From IMG/VR virus record IMGVR_UViG_3300036790_000419, positions 62,001 through 126,000 of that record: DNA of 64,000 nt. One strand, 5' to 3'. The notes beneath the pieces were generated by a model. It saw only the letters and a list, made by a program, of their open reading frames with translations, did not search any database and was not told the DNA's origin. Made by a program: the position numbers and the translations under genes. This document shows, piece by piece, positions 1 through 8,832 of this stretch; the stretch's first letter is position 1, and every line of letters starts with the position of its first letter. Source of the DNA: a virus.

Positions 1-150
1 ATGGACGCCGAGGCGCAGGCGTTCGTGCACCTTTCCCTGGCCAAGCAGGAGCCTGCCCAGCGCGAGCAGCACATGACGAAGATCGCCGAGTACCGCGCTG
101 AGCGTGACCGCCTGCTGGACAAGTACGCGCCGAGGAAGTCGCCCGCGTGA
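1..150 (+). CDS. small charged protein, possibly 5'-truncated by window edge
   Basis: Open frame from base 1, which happens to be an ATG, to a TGA at 148-150 (49 residues if that ATG is the start). The product is helical and rich in Glu, Arg and Gln. The stop overlaps the GTG of the next gene in a GTGA, so the two are translationally coupled. Whether base 1 is the real start cannot be decided here. Function unknown. Confidence 0.55.
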   Translation: MDAEAQAFVHLSLAKQEPAQREQHMTKIAEYRAERDRLLDKYAPRKSPA

Positions 151-650
151 GCGACGCCCCGGCGGATGGGCCGGCGCACCGCAAGCAGTGCGCGGACCTG
201 CTGAACGAGCTGGCCGGGCTGCGCGCCTTCCCCGTGCCGTCGCACGACGCGACCCCGGACACGGTGCACGAGGCGCTGCGCGAGCTGCGCGGCCGGCTGG
301 ACCGGGCCGAGGTCATCCTGACCGAGGTCGTCAGCCTCCGTCACCGGGCGCGGCGCGAGTACCGGAGGCTGGCCTTCGACCTGGACGAGGCCTATGACGC
401 GGCGCTGGGGCCGCAGTCGACGACGGCAATTCGCCGGGAGTTCGAGAGCATCAAGGACCGGGAGGTTACGGCCCGGGTCAAGACCTCCGCCACGCGCCGC
501 GACGCCAAGCGGGCCGACCGCGAGGCGGACGTCTTCGAGCAGGCTGAGGATGCCGCGAAGCGGATGTTCTTCGGCATGCGCGACATCCGCGCCGAGCTGC
601 TCACCACGCTGGACAAGTACCTGCCTTGGCGCGCGTCCATGGAATTCTGA
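147..650 (+). CDS. hypothetical helical/coiled-coil protein
   Basis: 167 residues from a GTG that overlaps the previous stop. The composition is dominated by Ala, Arg, Glu and Asp with heptad-like spacing, suggesting a long coiled coil, especially around residues 90-140 (many alternating K/R and E/D). No catalytic motif is visible. It lies upstream of the single-strand binding protein, RuvC and RecA genes, so a role in recombination or replication is possible but not shown. Confidence 0.7.
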   Translation: MSDAPADGPAHRKQCADLLNELAGLRAFPVPSHDATPDTVHEALRELRGRLDRAEVILTEVVSLRHRARREYRRLAFDLDEAYDAALGPQSTTAIRREFESIKDREVTARVKTSATRRDAKRADREADVFEQAEDAAKRMFFGMRDIRAELLTTLDKYLPWRASMEF

Positions 651-673
651 CAGGCAGCGCCGATCGTGGCGGC

Positions 674-835
674 ATGAAGGCGACAGAGGCGATCGAGGAA
701 ATCGAGCGCGCCGTGCATGAGTTCGGGGACTACGAGCTGCAGATTCCCGACCCGGTTGAGCGCTGGTGGTACCCGGTGGACCGGATTGAGGTCGTACCCG
801 AGGTGCAGGCAATCAGGGTTGTCTCTGATCACTGA
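674..835 (+). CDS. small hypothetical protein
   Basis: 53 residues from ATG 674. There is no Shine-Dalgarno sequence; instead a CCGATCG element sits exactly 7 nt before the ATG, a variant of the CCGATTA motif seen before many genes here, which favours this start. The protein is acidic with an aromatic centre (PVERWWYPVDR). Function unknown. Confidence 0.6.
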   Translation: MKATEAIEEIERAVHEFGDYELQIPDPVERWWYPVDRIEVVPEVQAIRVVSDH

Positions 836-899
836 GGCTCGTCGGCGGCCGGGCGTATTAACAGCCAAGAGCGTAACCAGCCGACAGGAGACACCGCAG

Positions 900-2027
900 A
901 TGCCGAGAGACGTAATCAGTGACAAGCTCGTTAGCAGCGACCGGGTAGAGCTGTTCGACGCCCTGAAGATGGAGACCGGCGAGTGGGCCCGGCTGTGCGT
1001 GCCCGCCGACGAGAACATCTGGTGGGAGTACGTCCACTCCATGCGCGCGCCCGTCCTCGATGACGAGGACATGCCCGTCATCGAGGACAAGAAGCGCCGG
1101 GACGGCTCCAGCGCCGGCCAGGGCTACTTCATGGGGTTCGTCGGGCAGCGCATCTGCCTCGGCGACCCGGCCATCCTGGAGGACAAGAAGCTGGACCCAG
1201 CCCGCTGCCCGGCGTGCGCCTCGGCCGCGCGCGGGACCGCGGGCATGACTCCCGACCGCCGGTTCGCGGTGCCGGTCGTCCGGTACCAGTGCAAGAAGCG
1301 CAACAACACCGACCTGCCGGCCACGCCTGGCGGCAGCGTGCTGGTGTGGAAGATGAACCAGAAGATGTACAACGAGCTGGTCAAGGACAACAAGAAGGCG
1401 ATCCGGGAGCTACTGGAGATCCCCGAGGGCAAGGAGTTCCCCCTCCGGGTCGCCGACATCGCGGTGTTCTGCGAGAACGGGGACTTCAGCCGCATCGTCT
1501 TCAAGCCGCCGATGCGCCCGGCCTGGGGCAAGGACCCGAGGTACGCCGCCTGGATCAAGGAGCTGAAGGCCGACGAGGGCCTCTGGCCGACCGACGCGCA
1601 GCTGAAGGCGGCGTGCGGCCGGGACGGGGACCGCGAGTACATGGCCCTCGACGTGGCGAGCGTGGAGGACCGCTGGCGCAAGGCCGAGCGGGCCGGCAAG
1701 GACGGCGCGCGCCGGCCGGGCCCGGCCGGGGACGGCCCGGTCTCCGGCGGCCAGTCGGCGGCTGACCTGGACAAGAGCCTGGACGCCCTGCTCACCGACC
1801 ACCCGGGCGGCCTGGACGAGTTCGCGTCGCGTGAGGCAGAGGCTCCCGTGGCGGACGACCCGTTCGCTGAGGACTCCGCGCCGGCTGCGGCGGGCGCCGC
1901 AGCCGGGCAGCCGGCCGACCCGTGGGCTGAGGACTCCGCGCCAGAGGCCACGCCGGCTGCCGCCGCTCCCGCAGCTTCTGGCGGGGCACCGCGGGCGCAG
2001 GCGTTCGAAGACATCCTGGGCGACTAG
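900..2027 (+). CDS. gp32-like single-stranded DNA-binding protein
   Basis: 375 residues from ATG 900, preceded by a clear AGGAG ribosome site. A CPAC pair at about residue 102 followed by a further Cys and a Tyr/Lys-rich stretch resembles the zinc-containing OB-fold core of T4 gp32. The C-terminal third is low-complexity (Ala/Pro/Glu/Asp) with two copies of a DPxAEDSAP-type repeat and ends in an acidic tip FEDILGD, the arrangement SSBs use to recruit partners. The neighbours RuvC and RecA fit this role. Assignment is by architecture, not by search. Confidence 0.6.
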   Translation: MPRDVISDKLVSSDRVELFDALKMETGEWARLCVPADENIWWEYVHSMRAPVLDDEDMPVIEDKKRRDGSSAGQGYFMGFVGQRICLGDPAILEDKKLDPARCPACASAARGTAGMTPDRRFAVPVVRYQCKKRNNTDLPATPGGSVLVWKMNQKMYNELVKDNKKAIRELLEIPEGKEFPLRVADIAVFCENGDFSRIVFKPPMRPAWGKDPRYAAWIKELKADEGLWPTDAQLKAACGRDGDREYMALDVASVEDRWRKAERAGKDGARRPGPAGDGPVSGGQSAADLDKSLDALLTDHPGGLDEFASREAEAPVADDPFAEDSAPAAAGAAAGQPADPWAEDSAPEATPAAAAPAASGGAPRAQAFEDILGD

Positions 2028-2047
2028 GTGCCGGGAACTGCGGGGAA

Positions 2048-2074
2048 GGGCTGCCCGGTGAACCCGGGCAGCCC
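2048..2074 (+). terminator. strong hairpin after the ssDNA-binding gene
   Basis: An 11-bp perfect stem, GGGCTGCCCGG with CCGGGCAGCCC, around a TGAAC loop, in the gap between the SSB gene and ruvC. There is no T-run, as is common in high-GC hosts. The ruvC ribosome site GGAGG follows directly. Confidence 0.6.
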
Positions 2075-2089
2075 TTACGGGGAGGCGCC

Positions 2090-2674
2090 ATGAGGGCGCT
2101 CGGGCTCGACCCGTCGCTGAACAGCGCCGGGGGAGCGAAGATCGACTCCCTGGGCAGCCCGGCCGCCCTCTTCCTCTGGAAGCCGCCTGCCAGGCTGCGC
2201 GGCCCGGAGCGGATGGCCTGGCACCTGGACCAGCTGGCCGAGGTGGCGGAAGAGTGCGACCTGGTCCTCATCGAGGGCATCGCCGGCAGCGGGGTCCTGG
2301 GCGTTTCGGCGCACCTGGAGCTGGCCGGCCTGCACTGGGTCATCCGGCACTGGCTCCACAAGGCCGGCATCCCGTGCGCCGTCGTCCAGCCGTCCCTGCG
2401 GCAGATGTACCTGACCGGCAAGGGCAACGCGAAGAAGGAAGACTGCCTGCTGGCCGCCGAGCGGCGCTGGCCGGACGTCGGCTTCACCGGCACCGACGAC
2501 GCTGACGCCTACACCCTGGCCCACATGGGCGCGGACCACCTCGGCTTCGCGCCGGTCCGGATGCCAGCGGACCGGCGCGCGGTCCTGACCAGGATCGTGC
2601 CCGCCAAGAAGACCAAGCCCGCTCATCCGGCCATTGCCTGGCCCGTGCTCAAGGAGGCCGTCAGTGCCGGCTAA
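2090..2674 (+). CDS. ruvC: RuvC-like Holliday junction resolvase
   Basis: 194 residues. The N-terminus [11 protein letters not shown] matches the first acidic motif of RuvC. LVLIEG near residue 60 gives the second acidic residue, and [13 protein letters not shown] followed by [11 protein letters not shown] gives the conserved lysine region and the last pair of catalytic aspartates. This is the RNase H fold of RuvC, which cleaves four-way junctions symmetrically. GGAGG lies 5 nt before the ATG. It is coupled to recA, whose start lies inside its 3' end, so resolution and strand exchange are co-expressed. Confidence 0.85.
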   Translation: MRALGLDPSLNSAGGAKIDSLGSPAALFLWKPPARLRGPERMAWHLDQLAEVAEECDLVLIEGIAGSGVLGVSAHLELAGLHWVIRHWLHKAGIPCAVVQPSLRQMYLTGKGNAKKEDCLLAAERRWPDVGFTGTDDADAYTLAHMGADHLGFAPVRMPADRRAVLTRIVPAKKTKPAHPAIAWPVLKEAVSAG

Positions 2675-3773
2675 GCCGCAGGGGAAGGACCCGCTTGAAG
2701 AGGCGCTCGCGAAGATCAGGCGCGAGCACGGCCAAGGTGCCATCATGCGCCTGGGCGACGAGGAGCGCGTGCCGGCGGAGGTCATCGACTCCGGCTCCCT
2801 CGCGCTGAACAGGGCGCTCGGCATCAACGGGCTGCCCCGTGGCCGGATCGTGGAGATTTACGGCCCGGAGAGCAGCGGCAAGACCAGCCTCGCGCTGCAC
2901 GCCGCCGCCAGCGTGCAGAAGGCCGGCGGCCTGGTGGCGTTCATCGACGCGGAGCACGCGCTGGACCCGGTCTGGGCGAACATTCTGGGCGTGGACGTGG
3001 GCGAGGACTACAAGGGGGCCGTGGACTACGAGAGCGGCGCCATGTACGTCTCCCAGCCGGACACCGGCGAGCAGGGGCTGGAGATCACGGACACGCTGGT
3101 CAAGTCGGGGGCGTTCGCGCTCATCATCGTCGACTCGGTGGCGGCGCTGGTGCCCAAGGCCGAGATCGAGGGCGAGATGGGCGACAGCCACGTCGGCCTC
3201 CAGGCCCGCCTCATGTCCCAGGCCCTGCGCAAGCTCACCGGCGCGTGCAGCGACACGAAGACCACGATCATCTTCATCAACCAGCTGCGCGAGAAGATCG
3301 GGGTCATGTTCGGCAGCCCTGAGACGACCACGGGAGGCAAGGCGCTCAAGTTCTACGCCTCCATCCGGCTGGACGTCCGGCGGATCGAGACGCTCAAGGA
3401 CGGGGGCGACGTCACCGGCTACCGGGCGCGGGTCAAGGTGGTGAAGAACAAGATGTCGTCGCCCTTCAAGACCGCCGAGTTCGAGTTCCTGGCTGGCGAG
3501 GGCATCTCCCGGGCCGGCGAGCTTATCGACCTGGGCATCGAGGCGGGCATCGTCCGCAAGGCCGGGGCCTGGTACAACTACGGCGACCTGCAGCTTGGCC
3601 AGGGCAAGGAGAAGGCCCGGCTGTTCCTGCGGGACAACCCGGAGACGGCTCTGGAGATCGAGGTCAGGATCCTCACCGGGAGCGACAGCGTGAAGGTTCT
3701 GCCCGCCGGGAGGGCCGAGCCGGCTGACCTCCGCGCGCCGTGGGAAATGGACGACGCCCCGGTGAAGGCCTGA
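2664..3773 (+). CDS. recA: RecA recombinase
   Basis: 369 residues from GTG 2664, chosen because AAGGAGG sits 6 nt upstream. It has all RecA hallmarks: Walker A GPESSGKT, the [10 protein letters not shown] box, Walker B region [21 protein letters not shown], the L2 region [21 protein letters not shown] and the core C-terminus. Compared with bacterial RecA there is an insertion of about ten residues ([13 protein letters not shown]) before [10 protein letters not shown]. It catalyses ATP-dependent strand exchange on ssDNA and would work with the SSB, RuvC and Mre11/Rad50-like proteins encoded nearby. It overlaps ruvC by 11 nt. Confidence 0.95.
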   Translation: MPAKPQGKDPLEEALAKIRREHGQGAIMRLGDEERVPAEVIDSGSLALNRALGINGLPRGRIVEIYGPESSGKTSLALHAAASVQKAGGLVAFIDAEHALDPVWANILGVDVGEDYKGAVDYESGAMYVSQPDTGEQGLEITDTLVKSGAFALIIVDSVAALVPKAEIEGEMGDSHVGLQARLMSQALRKLTGACSDTKTTIIFINQLREKIGVMFGSPETTTGGKALKFYASIRLDVRRIETLKDGGDVTGYRARVKVVKNKMSSPFKTAEFEFLAGEGISRAGELIDLGIEAGIVRKAGAWYNYGDLQLGQGKEKARLFLRDNPETALEIEVRILTGSDSVKVLPAGRAEPADLRAPWEMDDAPVKA

Positions 3774-3825
3774 TAATTCGCGCCCGTCCGTAGTAGGTGG
3801 AGTCAGGCCAACGCGAGGAGGTCAC

Positions 3826-5013
3826 GTGGACTTCACCACCGTTTCATTCGGCGGCGCCGGCCAGCTGCTCACCGTGGCGCAGGCCCGGGAGCAGCTGGCG
3901 GTCACCGACCAGCTCGGCTTCACCACTTTCTGGACCGGTGAGCTGCCTATTACGGCCGAGTACGGCAAGGGCTGGTTCGAGGGAATGTCGACCGCGCCCG
4001 CGCCGGCGTGGCTCACCCTGGCGGAGGGCACTTACCAGCTCACCCACCAGGCGGCCAAGCAGCTCGGCTCAACGTGCCGGGCCAACCAGAAGTACCAGGA
4101 GTTCATCCCCCCGGAGATGCTGTCGCGGCAGGTCACCTGGGCGCTGAGGGAAGGCCTGCACAAGAAGAACGGCGACGGGCTGGAGCTGAAGCTGCTGCTC
4201 AGCGACCAGTCTGGCCGGAATGCCGACGACACGGCGGACGTCCCGCTGGCGGTCGCGCAGACCCGCGCCACGGTTGAGCCGTTCTCCAACGTCCGGCTGC
4301 TCGACGTCATCCTGCTCGCGATCCGGGCCAAATTGGGTAATGAGGCAGCGGCTGGCGCCCTGATCGACTACAAACTGTTCCATGACCTGGAGCACACCAG
4401 CTTCCGGGTCGTCGTCCCCCTGGCCCAGGCGGTCATCGGGGGGACGGGCACCGGGGACGACGCGTGGTGCTACGGCATCGAGGTGTCCAACTCGCTGATC
4501 GGGCTCAAGCAGACGGTCATCTCCGGGTACCTGCTCCGGTTCGCCACCACGGCGGGCCTGACGGACGTGGAGCACGGGGCCGGCGGGTTCAGCCGCCGCG
4601 GGTCCACCCCGGAGGCGGTCTACGCCTGGGCCGCCGAGGCCGCCGAGGACATCCTCGGCGGGATGGAGTCGGCGTTCAACGGGCTGCGGGTCCTGCCGGG
4701 CCGCGTGGTGGACGGCGAGTACGGCTCGGTGATGGAGCAGTACTTCCTGCTCAGGCCGGTGAGCAGGGACTTGCAGCTCCGGATCGTGACTGACCTGGAG
4801 GAGTCCCCGGCCGGCGAGCTGACCATGTACGACCTGGCCACCGTGTCGGCCGACGCGGCCAACCTGGACGGTTCCACCTGGCGGGACGTGCGCACCGTGC
4901 ACGACCTGGCGGGGTTCATCGTCCACCAGGGCGGCGGCATGTGCGACGGCTCGCTGGCGAACGGGTGCCGGCGACTGCTGCCCGAGGGCTGGGAAGCCCC
5001 GGAGGCTTCCTGA
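3826..5013 (+). CDS. phage/plasmid protein, possibly DUF932-like
   Basis: 395 residues from GTG 3826 with GAGGAG upstream. The stretch around residues 185-245 (SFRVVVPLAQAVIGGTGTG, then YGIEVSNSLIGLKQ and LLRFATTAG) recalls the DUF932 family (TIGR03299) found beside phage recombination genes, where a W..GI..RNSEIG-type motif is followed by a CTNG-type turn. The CTNG is not present here, so the match is loose. It follows recA and ends just before a terminator, closing the first operon. Confidence 0.5.
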   Translation: MDFTTVSFGGAGQLLTVAQAREQLAVTDQLGFTTFWTGELPITAEYGKGWFEGMSTAPAPAWLTLAEGTYQLTHQAAKQLGSTCRANQKYQEFIPPEMLSRQVTWALREGLHKKNGDGLELKLLLSDQSGRNADDTADVPLAVAQTRATVEPFSNVRLLDVILLAIRAKLGNEAAAGALIDYKLFHDLEHTSFRVVVPLAQAVIGGTGTGDDAWCYGIEVSNSLIGLKQTVISGYLLRFATTAGLTDVEHGAGGFSRRGSTPEAVYAWAAEAAEDILGGMESAFNGLRVLPGRVVDGEYGSVMEQYFLLRPVSRDLQLRIVTDLEESPAGELTMYDLATVSADAANLDGSTWRDVRTVHDLAGFIVHQGGGMCDGSLANGCRRLLPEGWEAPEAS

Positions 5014-5018
5014 GAGAC

Positions 5019-5065
5019 TGCGGCGGGGTCCAGCGCCTGGCGTTAGGGCCCCGCTGCCGCATTTA
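5019..5065 (+). terminator. intrinsic terminator closing the recA operon
   Basis: Outer stem TGCGGC/GCCGCA with an inner GGGG/CCCC stem, followed by TTTATT. It sits directly before a new promoter. Confidence 0.7.
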
Positions 5066-5069
5066 TTGC

Positions 5070-5098
5070 TTGACTCTAGTTAAGAGAATGGGTAGTGT
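5070..5098 (+). promoter_or_regulatory. sigma70-type promoter with inverted repeat over the -35 (site A)
   Basis: TTGACT at 5070-5075, a 17-nt spacer, and TAGTGT at 5093-5098. The next gene's ATG begins 7 nt later, so its mRNA should be leaderless. The -35 lies inside the imperfect inverted repeat TTGACTCTAGTTAA (5070-5083), shared with two other promoters in the window. Confidence 0.75.
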
Positions 5099-5104
5099 GA
5101 ACCT

Positions 5105-5266
5105 ATGAAGATCTCTGCCTCGAAGGTGATCGTTCGCCGTCAGTACCTGGTTGACTGCAAGGTCTGCGGGGAGGGCGTTGAGACTGACGAGGAGTTCTGG
5201 GACCGCCAGTCGGCCGAAGAGGCCGTCAAGCGCCACCTGGATGAGCATGAGCGGGGGGAATGGTAG
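5105..5266 (+). CDS. small C2H2-like zinc-finger protein
   Basis: 53 residues from ATG 5105, the predicted transcription start of promoter site A, so probably leaderless. It carries C-x2-C (DCKVC) and, about 27 residues later, H-x3-H (RHLDEH), a C2H2-type zinc-binding arrangement. First gene of the operon that contains the Rad50/Mre11-like genes. A DNA- or RNA-binding or protein-adaptor role is possible; no specific function is known. Confidence 0.65.
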   Translation: MKISASKVIVRRQYLVDCKVCGEGVETDEEFWDRQSAEEAVKRHLDEHERGEW

Positions 5267-5268
5267 CC

Positions 5269-5478
5269 GTGTTTCCGCCGGAACTACAGGTTAAGCAGTA
5301 CGTGGCTCGGCTGAAAGGTGCTTTCGGACTTCACTGGTATGTCTACAGGACCGGATCTGACCGGCACTACCTGTTTGTTTGCGCTGAGAACTCGAATATC
5401 CAGATGCCGGTGCTCAAGTCCAGCCTGAAGGACGACGTGCGCAGCGCCCTGGCGAGCGGGTGGGGCCATGCCGGCTGA
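5269..5478 (+). CDS. hypothetical protein
   Basis: 69 residues from GTG 5269, preferred over the in-frame ATG 5260 because the GGGGGG ribosome site would lie only 1 nt from that ATG. The protein is basic and aromatic (LHWYVYRTGSDRHYLFVC) and probably a small beta fold. It overlaps the following gene by 11 nt. Function unknown. Confidence 0.6.
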   Translation: MFPPELQVKQYVARLKGAFGLHWYVYRTGSDRHYLFVCAENSNIQMPVLKSSLKDDVRSALASGWGHAG

Positions 5479-5668
5479 GCCCCGCATCCTGGTGGCGGTC
5501 ATCCGCTGCCCGCTGCGGCTATGCGGGTCCGAGCTGGAGGGCACGTGGCTGGAGCCGGAGGACGCGGAGGAAGACACCCCGGAGAAGGCCCTGCAACTGT
5601 GCCCGGAGTGCGGCCACCGGTGGGCGGCGGAATGGCCGGGTTTTTCCTTTAAGACGGAGGCGGGCTAG
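5468..5668 (+). CDS. small zinc-ribbon protein
   Basis: 66 residues. Cys pairs at about residues 14/19 and 45/48 (CPECGHRW) suggest a zinc ribbon. The start lies within the preceding gene and the stop abuts the next one. Function unknown; one of several one-domain zinc proteins in this phage. Confidence 0.6.
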   Translation: MPAEPRILVAVIRCPLRLCGSELEGTWLEPEDAEEDTPEKALQLCPECGHRWAAEWPGFSFKTEAG

Positions 5669-5676
5669 TGGCCGGG

Positions 5677-5847
5677 ATGAGTGACGCTGACTGGGAGCGC
5701 CTTGACGCCCTGGCGCTAAACACGGAAGTCGAGTTCGAGGTACCGCTGGGCTTCCTGGAGCTGCCGCGCCCGCCGCGAGTGCAGCGCCTCATAGACGACG
5801 AGATGGTGCGTGACCTGCAGGAGCGCCGGCGTGCTGAACCGCATTGA
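5677..5847 (+). CDS. small acidic hypothetical protein
   Basis: 56 residues from ATG 5677 (GTG 5668 would add three). It is acidic at the N-terminus and proline- and arginine-rich at the C-terminus. It overlaps the Rad50-like gene, whose GTG lies 16 nt inside its 3' end, so translation is coupled. No recognisable domain. Confidence 0.5.
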   Translation: MSDADWERLDALALNTEVEFEVPLGFLELPRPPRVQRLIDDEMVRDLQERRRAEPH

Positions 5848-6772
5848 GGTCCGCAACTACCAGAGCCTGCGCGAGGCGGATATCCCGCTCGGGTGGTTCA
5901 CCGTCATCACCGGGCCGACCAACTCCGGCAAGAGCGCGCTGTTCCGCGCGGTGCGGATGCTCGCGCTCAACGCCCGGGGCACCGGCTACGTCAGCCGGGG
6001 GCAGAAGTCGTGCAGCGTGGCGGCCGGCGACGGCCAGTGGATCGTCCGCCTCACCCGGTCGGCCGCGCGCGGCGGGAAGAACGAGTACCAGGCGGCCGTG
6101 CGCGAGGACGGCGGCTGGCAGGTCTCGAAGGACACCAAGCTGGGCGGCCAGGTGCCGCAGCGGGTGGCGGGGCTACTGAACCTGACCGAGCTGAACTTCG
6201 CCTGCCAGCTTGACCCGCCGTACCTGCTGAGCCTGCCGGGCACGGAGATCGCGCGGAGGCTGGGCGACCTGACCAATGTCTCGCTGGTGCTGGGTGCCGC
6301 CGCCGCGGCGAACCGGGTCCGCAAGCAGCACCAGCGGGACCTGGACGCCGCCCGCGGGCGGCGCGAGGCCCTGCTGGAGGAGGCACAGGAGTTCGCCGGG
6401 ATCAGGGAGCGCCGCAGGGCCTGCACAGCGGCCGAGCAGGCCCTGGCCCTGGCCCAGGCTACGGAGGCGTCCGCCGGGCGGCTGCGGAGCCTGGCGGGCC
6501 GCCTGGAGGCCGCTGAGCGGGCTGCCGCCGCCGCCCGGGCTGAGGCAGCCCGCCAGGCTCCGCCGTCGCTGGCGAAGCTGGACGCGCTCGCGGGCAGGCG
6601 CCTCCGCCTCCGGGAGATGACGGCAGCGCTGGCCGCGGCCGAGCGCGACGCGCACCGGTACCGCGAGGAGGCCGGGCGCGAGCGCGGGCACGAGGCGGGC
6701 GCGGAGAAGCTGCTGCACGGCGTCCTGGCCGAGGCCGGCCAGTGCCCGGTCTGCGGGAGCATCGTCGCCTAG
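5831..6772 (+). CDS. Rad50/SbcC-like ATPase, N-terminal half with zinc hook
   Basis: 313 residues from GTG 5831 with CAGGAG 7 nt upstream. The N-terminal lobe has IEVRNYQSL and Walker A GPTNSGKS (about residue 30), typical of RecF/SbcC/Rad50. From about residue 165 it becomes a coiled coil and it stops right after CPVCG, the Rad50 zinc-hook motif. Walker B and the signature lobe are absent; they are encoded separately at 12051-12704. The two products would have to assemble in trans with the Mre11-like nuclease at 7831-8832 to form a DNA-end-processing complex. Confidence 0.75.
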   Translation: MLNRIEVRNYQSLREADIPLGWFTVITGPTNSGKSALFRAVRMLALNARGTGYVSRGQKSCSVAAGDGQWIVRLTRSAARGGKNEYQAAVREDGGWQVSKDTKLGGQVPQRVAGLLNLTELNFACQLDPPYLLSLPGTEIARRLGDLTNVSLVLGAAAAANRVRKQHQRDLDAARGRREALLEEAQEFAGIRERRRACTAAEQALALAQATEASAGRLRSLAGRLEAAERAAAAARAEAARQAPPSLAKLDALAGRRLRLREMTAALAAAERDAHRYREEAGRERGHEAGAEKLLHGVLAEAGQCPVCGSIVA

Positions 6773-6775
6773 TTC

Positions 6776-6790
6776 CCGATACTGCCTGCT
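6776..6790 (+). promoter_or_regulatory. CCGATA motif (weak variant of the phage promoter)
   Basis: CCGATAC upstream of the lysozyme gene, which starts 24 nt downstream of the site with its own GCGGGAG ribosome site. Confidence 0.3.
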
Positions 6791-6813
6791 GAGTCGACAG
6801 GCGGGAGCCCGGG

Positions 6814-7815
6814 ATGTCCAACGCGGCCGGGGAAGACCGGAGCAGCTTCCAGAGGGTCAGCTCCTGGGGCGGGAACGCGTTCGCGTTCGCTAAGGCCACC
6901 GAGGGGACTAACTGGTCTGATCCCGCGTTCGCGTCCAACTGGGCGGGCGCGGCGGCCCAGGGCAAGGTCCGCGGGGCCTATCACTTCTTCCACCCCGCCG
7001 ACAGCCCGTCGGCGCAGGCGCAGTTCTTCGTGTCGTCCGTCAAGGCTCACGGCCTGCGCGCGGGCGACGTCCTCATCGCGGACGTGGAGATCGCGGTCGG
7101 CGAGAGAACGGAGACTTACGGCACCTGGCAGGCCTCGGCCCGCTCGCACGAGGGGCTGAAGGGCGCCGCGCCGCACCTGAGTGCCGCCTCGGTGGGGCCG
7201 GGCGCGCTGCAGTTCCTGCAGGACGTGGCGGCCCTGGCCGGGCCGCACTGCAAGGTGCTGCTCTATACCGACGTCTCCATGGCGCAGAGCCTGCTGGGGG
7301 CGTGCTCGGGCTACCCGCTGTTCATCGCTTACTACGCGTCCGCCCCGGTCGCGCCCGCGCCGTGGAAGACGTGGACCTTCTGGCAGAACGGGGCCAAGGG
7401 CCCGGGCGGCGGGGACCTCGACTACTTCAACGGGAACGAGGCCGCGCTGGCGAAGTGGGCGAATCCGGCCCCTGCCCCCCTGCCGCCCGGCTGGGTGTAC
7501 CCGCCGGTGCAGAAGCTGACCGCGGCCGGCGGGGAGACCAGCGTACGGCTGAGCTGGGACGCGCCCGTCCAGCCGCCCGGTGAGGCCCCGATGCCTGGCA
7601 TCGGCTGGTACCAGGTCGCCGTTACGCGGGGCCCGAGGCTGGAGGGAGCGCAGCTGGCGAGCTACCCGAGGTGGGTGCGCAAGGGCAGCAACCCCGAGGC
7701 GTGGCAGGGCGGCTCGATCCCGCGCGGGACGCAGTGCACGGCGGGCGTGCGCGCGGCTGACGAGAGCAAGCAGCACGCCCCGGCGTGGGAGACGGTGACG
7801 TTCAGCACGACGTAG
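6814..7815 (+). CDS. GH25-type lysozyme with C-terminal Fn3-like domain
   Basis: 333 residues. Residues 1-215 match GH25 muramidases: SSWGGNAFAFAKATEGTNW, GAYHFFHPADSPSAQAQFF, the acidic ADVEI, and later LYTDVSM and FWQNG. The last 110 residues (KLTAAGGETSVRLSWDAPV onward) look like a fibronectin type III module. It cleaves the MurNAc-GlcNAc backbone. There is no signal peptide, so it is either an endolysin needing a holin or a virion component. It is oddly placed between Rad50-like and Mre11-like genes rather than in the lysis-like cluster at 52-55 kb. Confidence 0.8.
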   Translation: MSNAAGEDRSSFQRVSSWGGNAFAFAKATEGTNWSDPAFASNWAGAAAQGKVRGAYHFFHPADSPSAQAQFFVSSVKAHGLRAGDVLIADVEIAVGERTETYGTWQASARSHEGLKGAAPHLSAASVGPGALQFLQDVAALAGPHCKVLLYTDVSMAQSLLGACSGYPLFIAYYASAPVAPAPWKTWTFWQNGAKGPGGGDLDYFNGNEAALAKWANPAPAPLPPGWVYPPVQKLTAAGGETSVRLSWDAPVQPPGEAPMPGIGWYQVAVTRGPRLEGAQLASYPRWVRKGSNPEAWQGGSIPRGTQCTAGVRAADESKQHAPAWETVTFSTT

Positions 7816-7830
7816 TCCGTACTAAACAGC

Positions 7831-8832
7831 GTGAGCCTGATTCTCGCTGTCAACGACATCCACGCCACCAGGCGACCGCCGAGCAGCTGCACTGGCAGCT
7901 ACTGGCCCGACCTGCTGAACCTGCTGCACCAGACGGTCGGCGTCGCCCGTGAGCGCGGGGCCAGCGCCGTGGTGTGGGCCGGCGATGTCCTGCACCACAA
8001 GGAGCCGCGCCGGACCGACCACGGCCTGATGCAGGACCTCATCCGGGTCATCCAGGCCCACCCGTGCCCGCTGTTCATCGTGCCGGGCAACCATGACCTC
8101 CGCTTTGACCGGCTGGACTCGATCGAGGACACCCAGCCGCTCGGGGTGCTCTACCTGGCCGGCGCGCGCCGCCTGGAAGGGTGGGCTGACGACGCGGAAG
8201 GTGCCCTGGAGTTCCCGCTGTACGGCGTGCCGTGGCAGCAGCAGTGGAGCCGGGAGGCACTCGGCACGGCCCTGCGCGGCTACACGGACCCGACTGGCGG
8301 GGAGTGGAACCGCCCGGTCCTGGTCGTCGCCCACGCGCCGCTCTACCCACCGGGCCGGGAGCCCGGCTACGAGGGAGCCGAGTTTACCCCGGCGTCCTGG
8401 TGGGCGGACGCTATGGGCGGGGCCGGGCACCTGCTGTACGGGCACATCCACGAGCCGCACGGGGTGTGGCGGTACGGCACCGGTAAGGGCGTGACGTTCT
8501 GCAACTTCGGGGCGCTGAGCCGGGGCAGCCTGGACGAGTACAACCTGGAGCGCGAGGTGGGTGCCGCCCTGTGGGACAGCGAGACCGGCGGGTTCGAGTT
8601 CGTGCCGCTGAAGGCGAGGCCCGCCTCGGAGGTGTTCCGGCTGGCGGAGCACGAGCAGGCTGTCACCGCGCAGCGCCGCATGGACGGCTTCCGGGCCGCG
8701 GTCAGCGCGGTGACGCTGGGCGTGCTGAGCGTGGAGTCGGTCATCGCGCACATCCGGACGCTTGGTGTCGGCCGCCCGGTGGAGAACCTGGCCGAGGAGC
8801 TGCTCACGGCCCAGCTGGGGGGTACACGGTGA
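7831..8832 (+). CDS. Mre11/SbcD-like nuclease
   Basis: 333 residues from GTG 7831. Calcineurin-type phosphoesterase motifs in order: NDIHA (I), VWAGDVLHHKEP (II), VPGNHDL (III), VVAHAPLY (IV) and YGHIHEPH (V), giving the two-metal site of Mre11/SbcD. It would process DNA ends with the split Rad50-like ATPase (5831-6772 and 12051-12704). The stop overlaps the GTG of the HAD gene. Confidence 0.85.
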   Translation: MSLILAVNDIHATRRPPSSCTGSYWPDLLNLLHQTVGVARERGASAVVWAGDVLHHKEPRRTDHGLMQDLIRVIQAHPCPLFIVPGNHDLRFDRLDSIEDTQPLGVLYLAGARRLEGWADDAEGALEFPLYGVPWQQQWSREALGTALRGYTDPTGGEWNRPVLVVAHAPLYPPGREPGYEGAEFTPASWWADAMGGAGHLLYGHIHEPHGVWRYGTGKGVTFCNFGALSRGSLDEYNLEREVGAALWDSETGGFEFVPLKARPASEVFRLAEHEQAVTAQRRMDGFRAAVSAVTLGVLSVESVIAHIRTLGVGRPVENLAEELLTAQLGGTR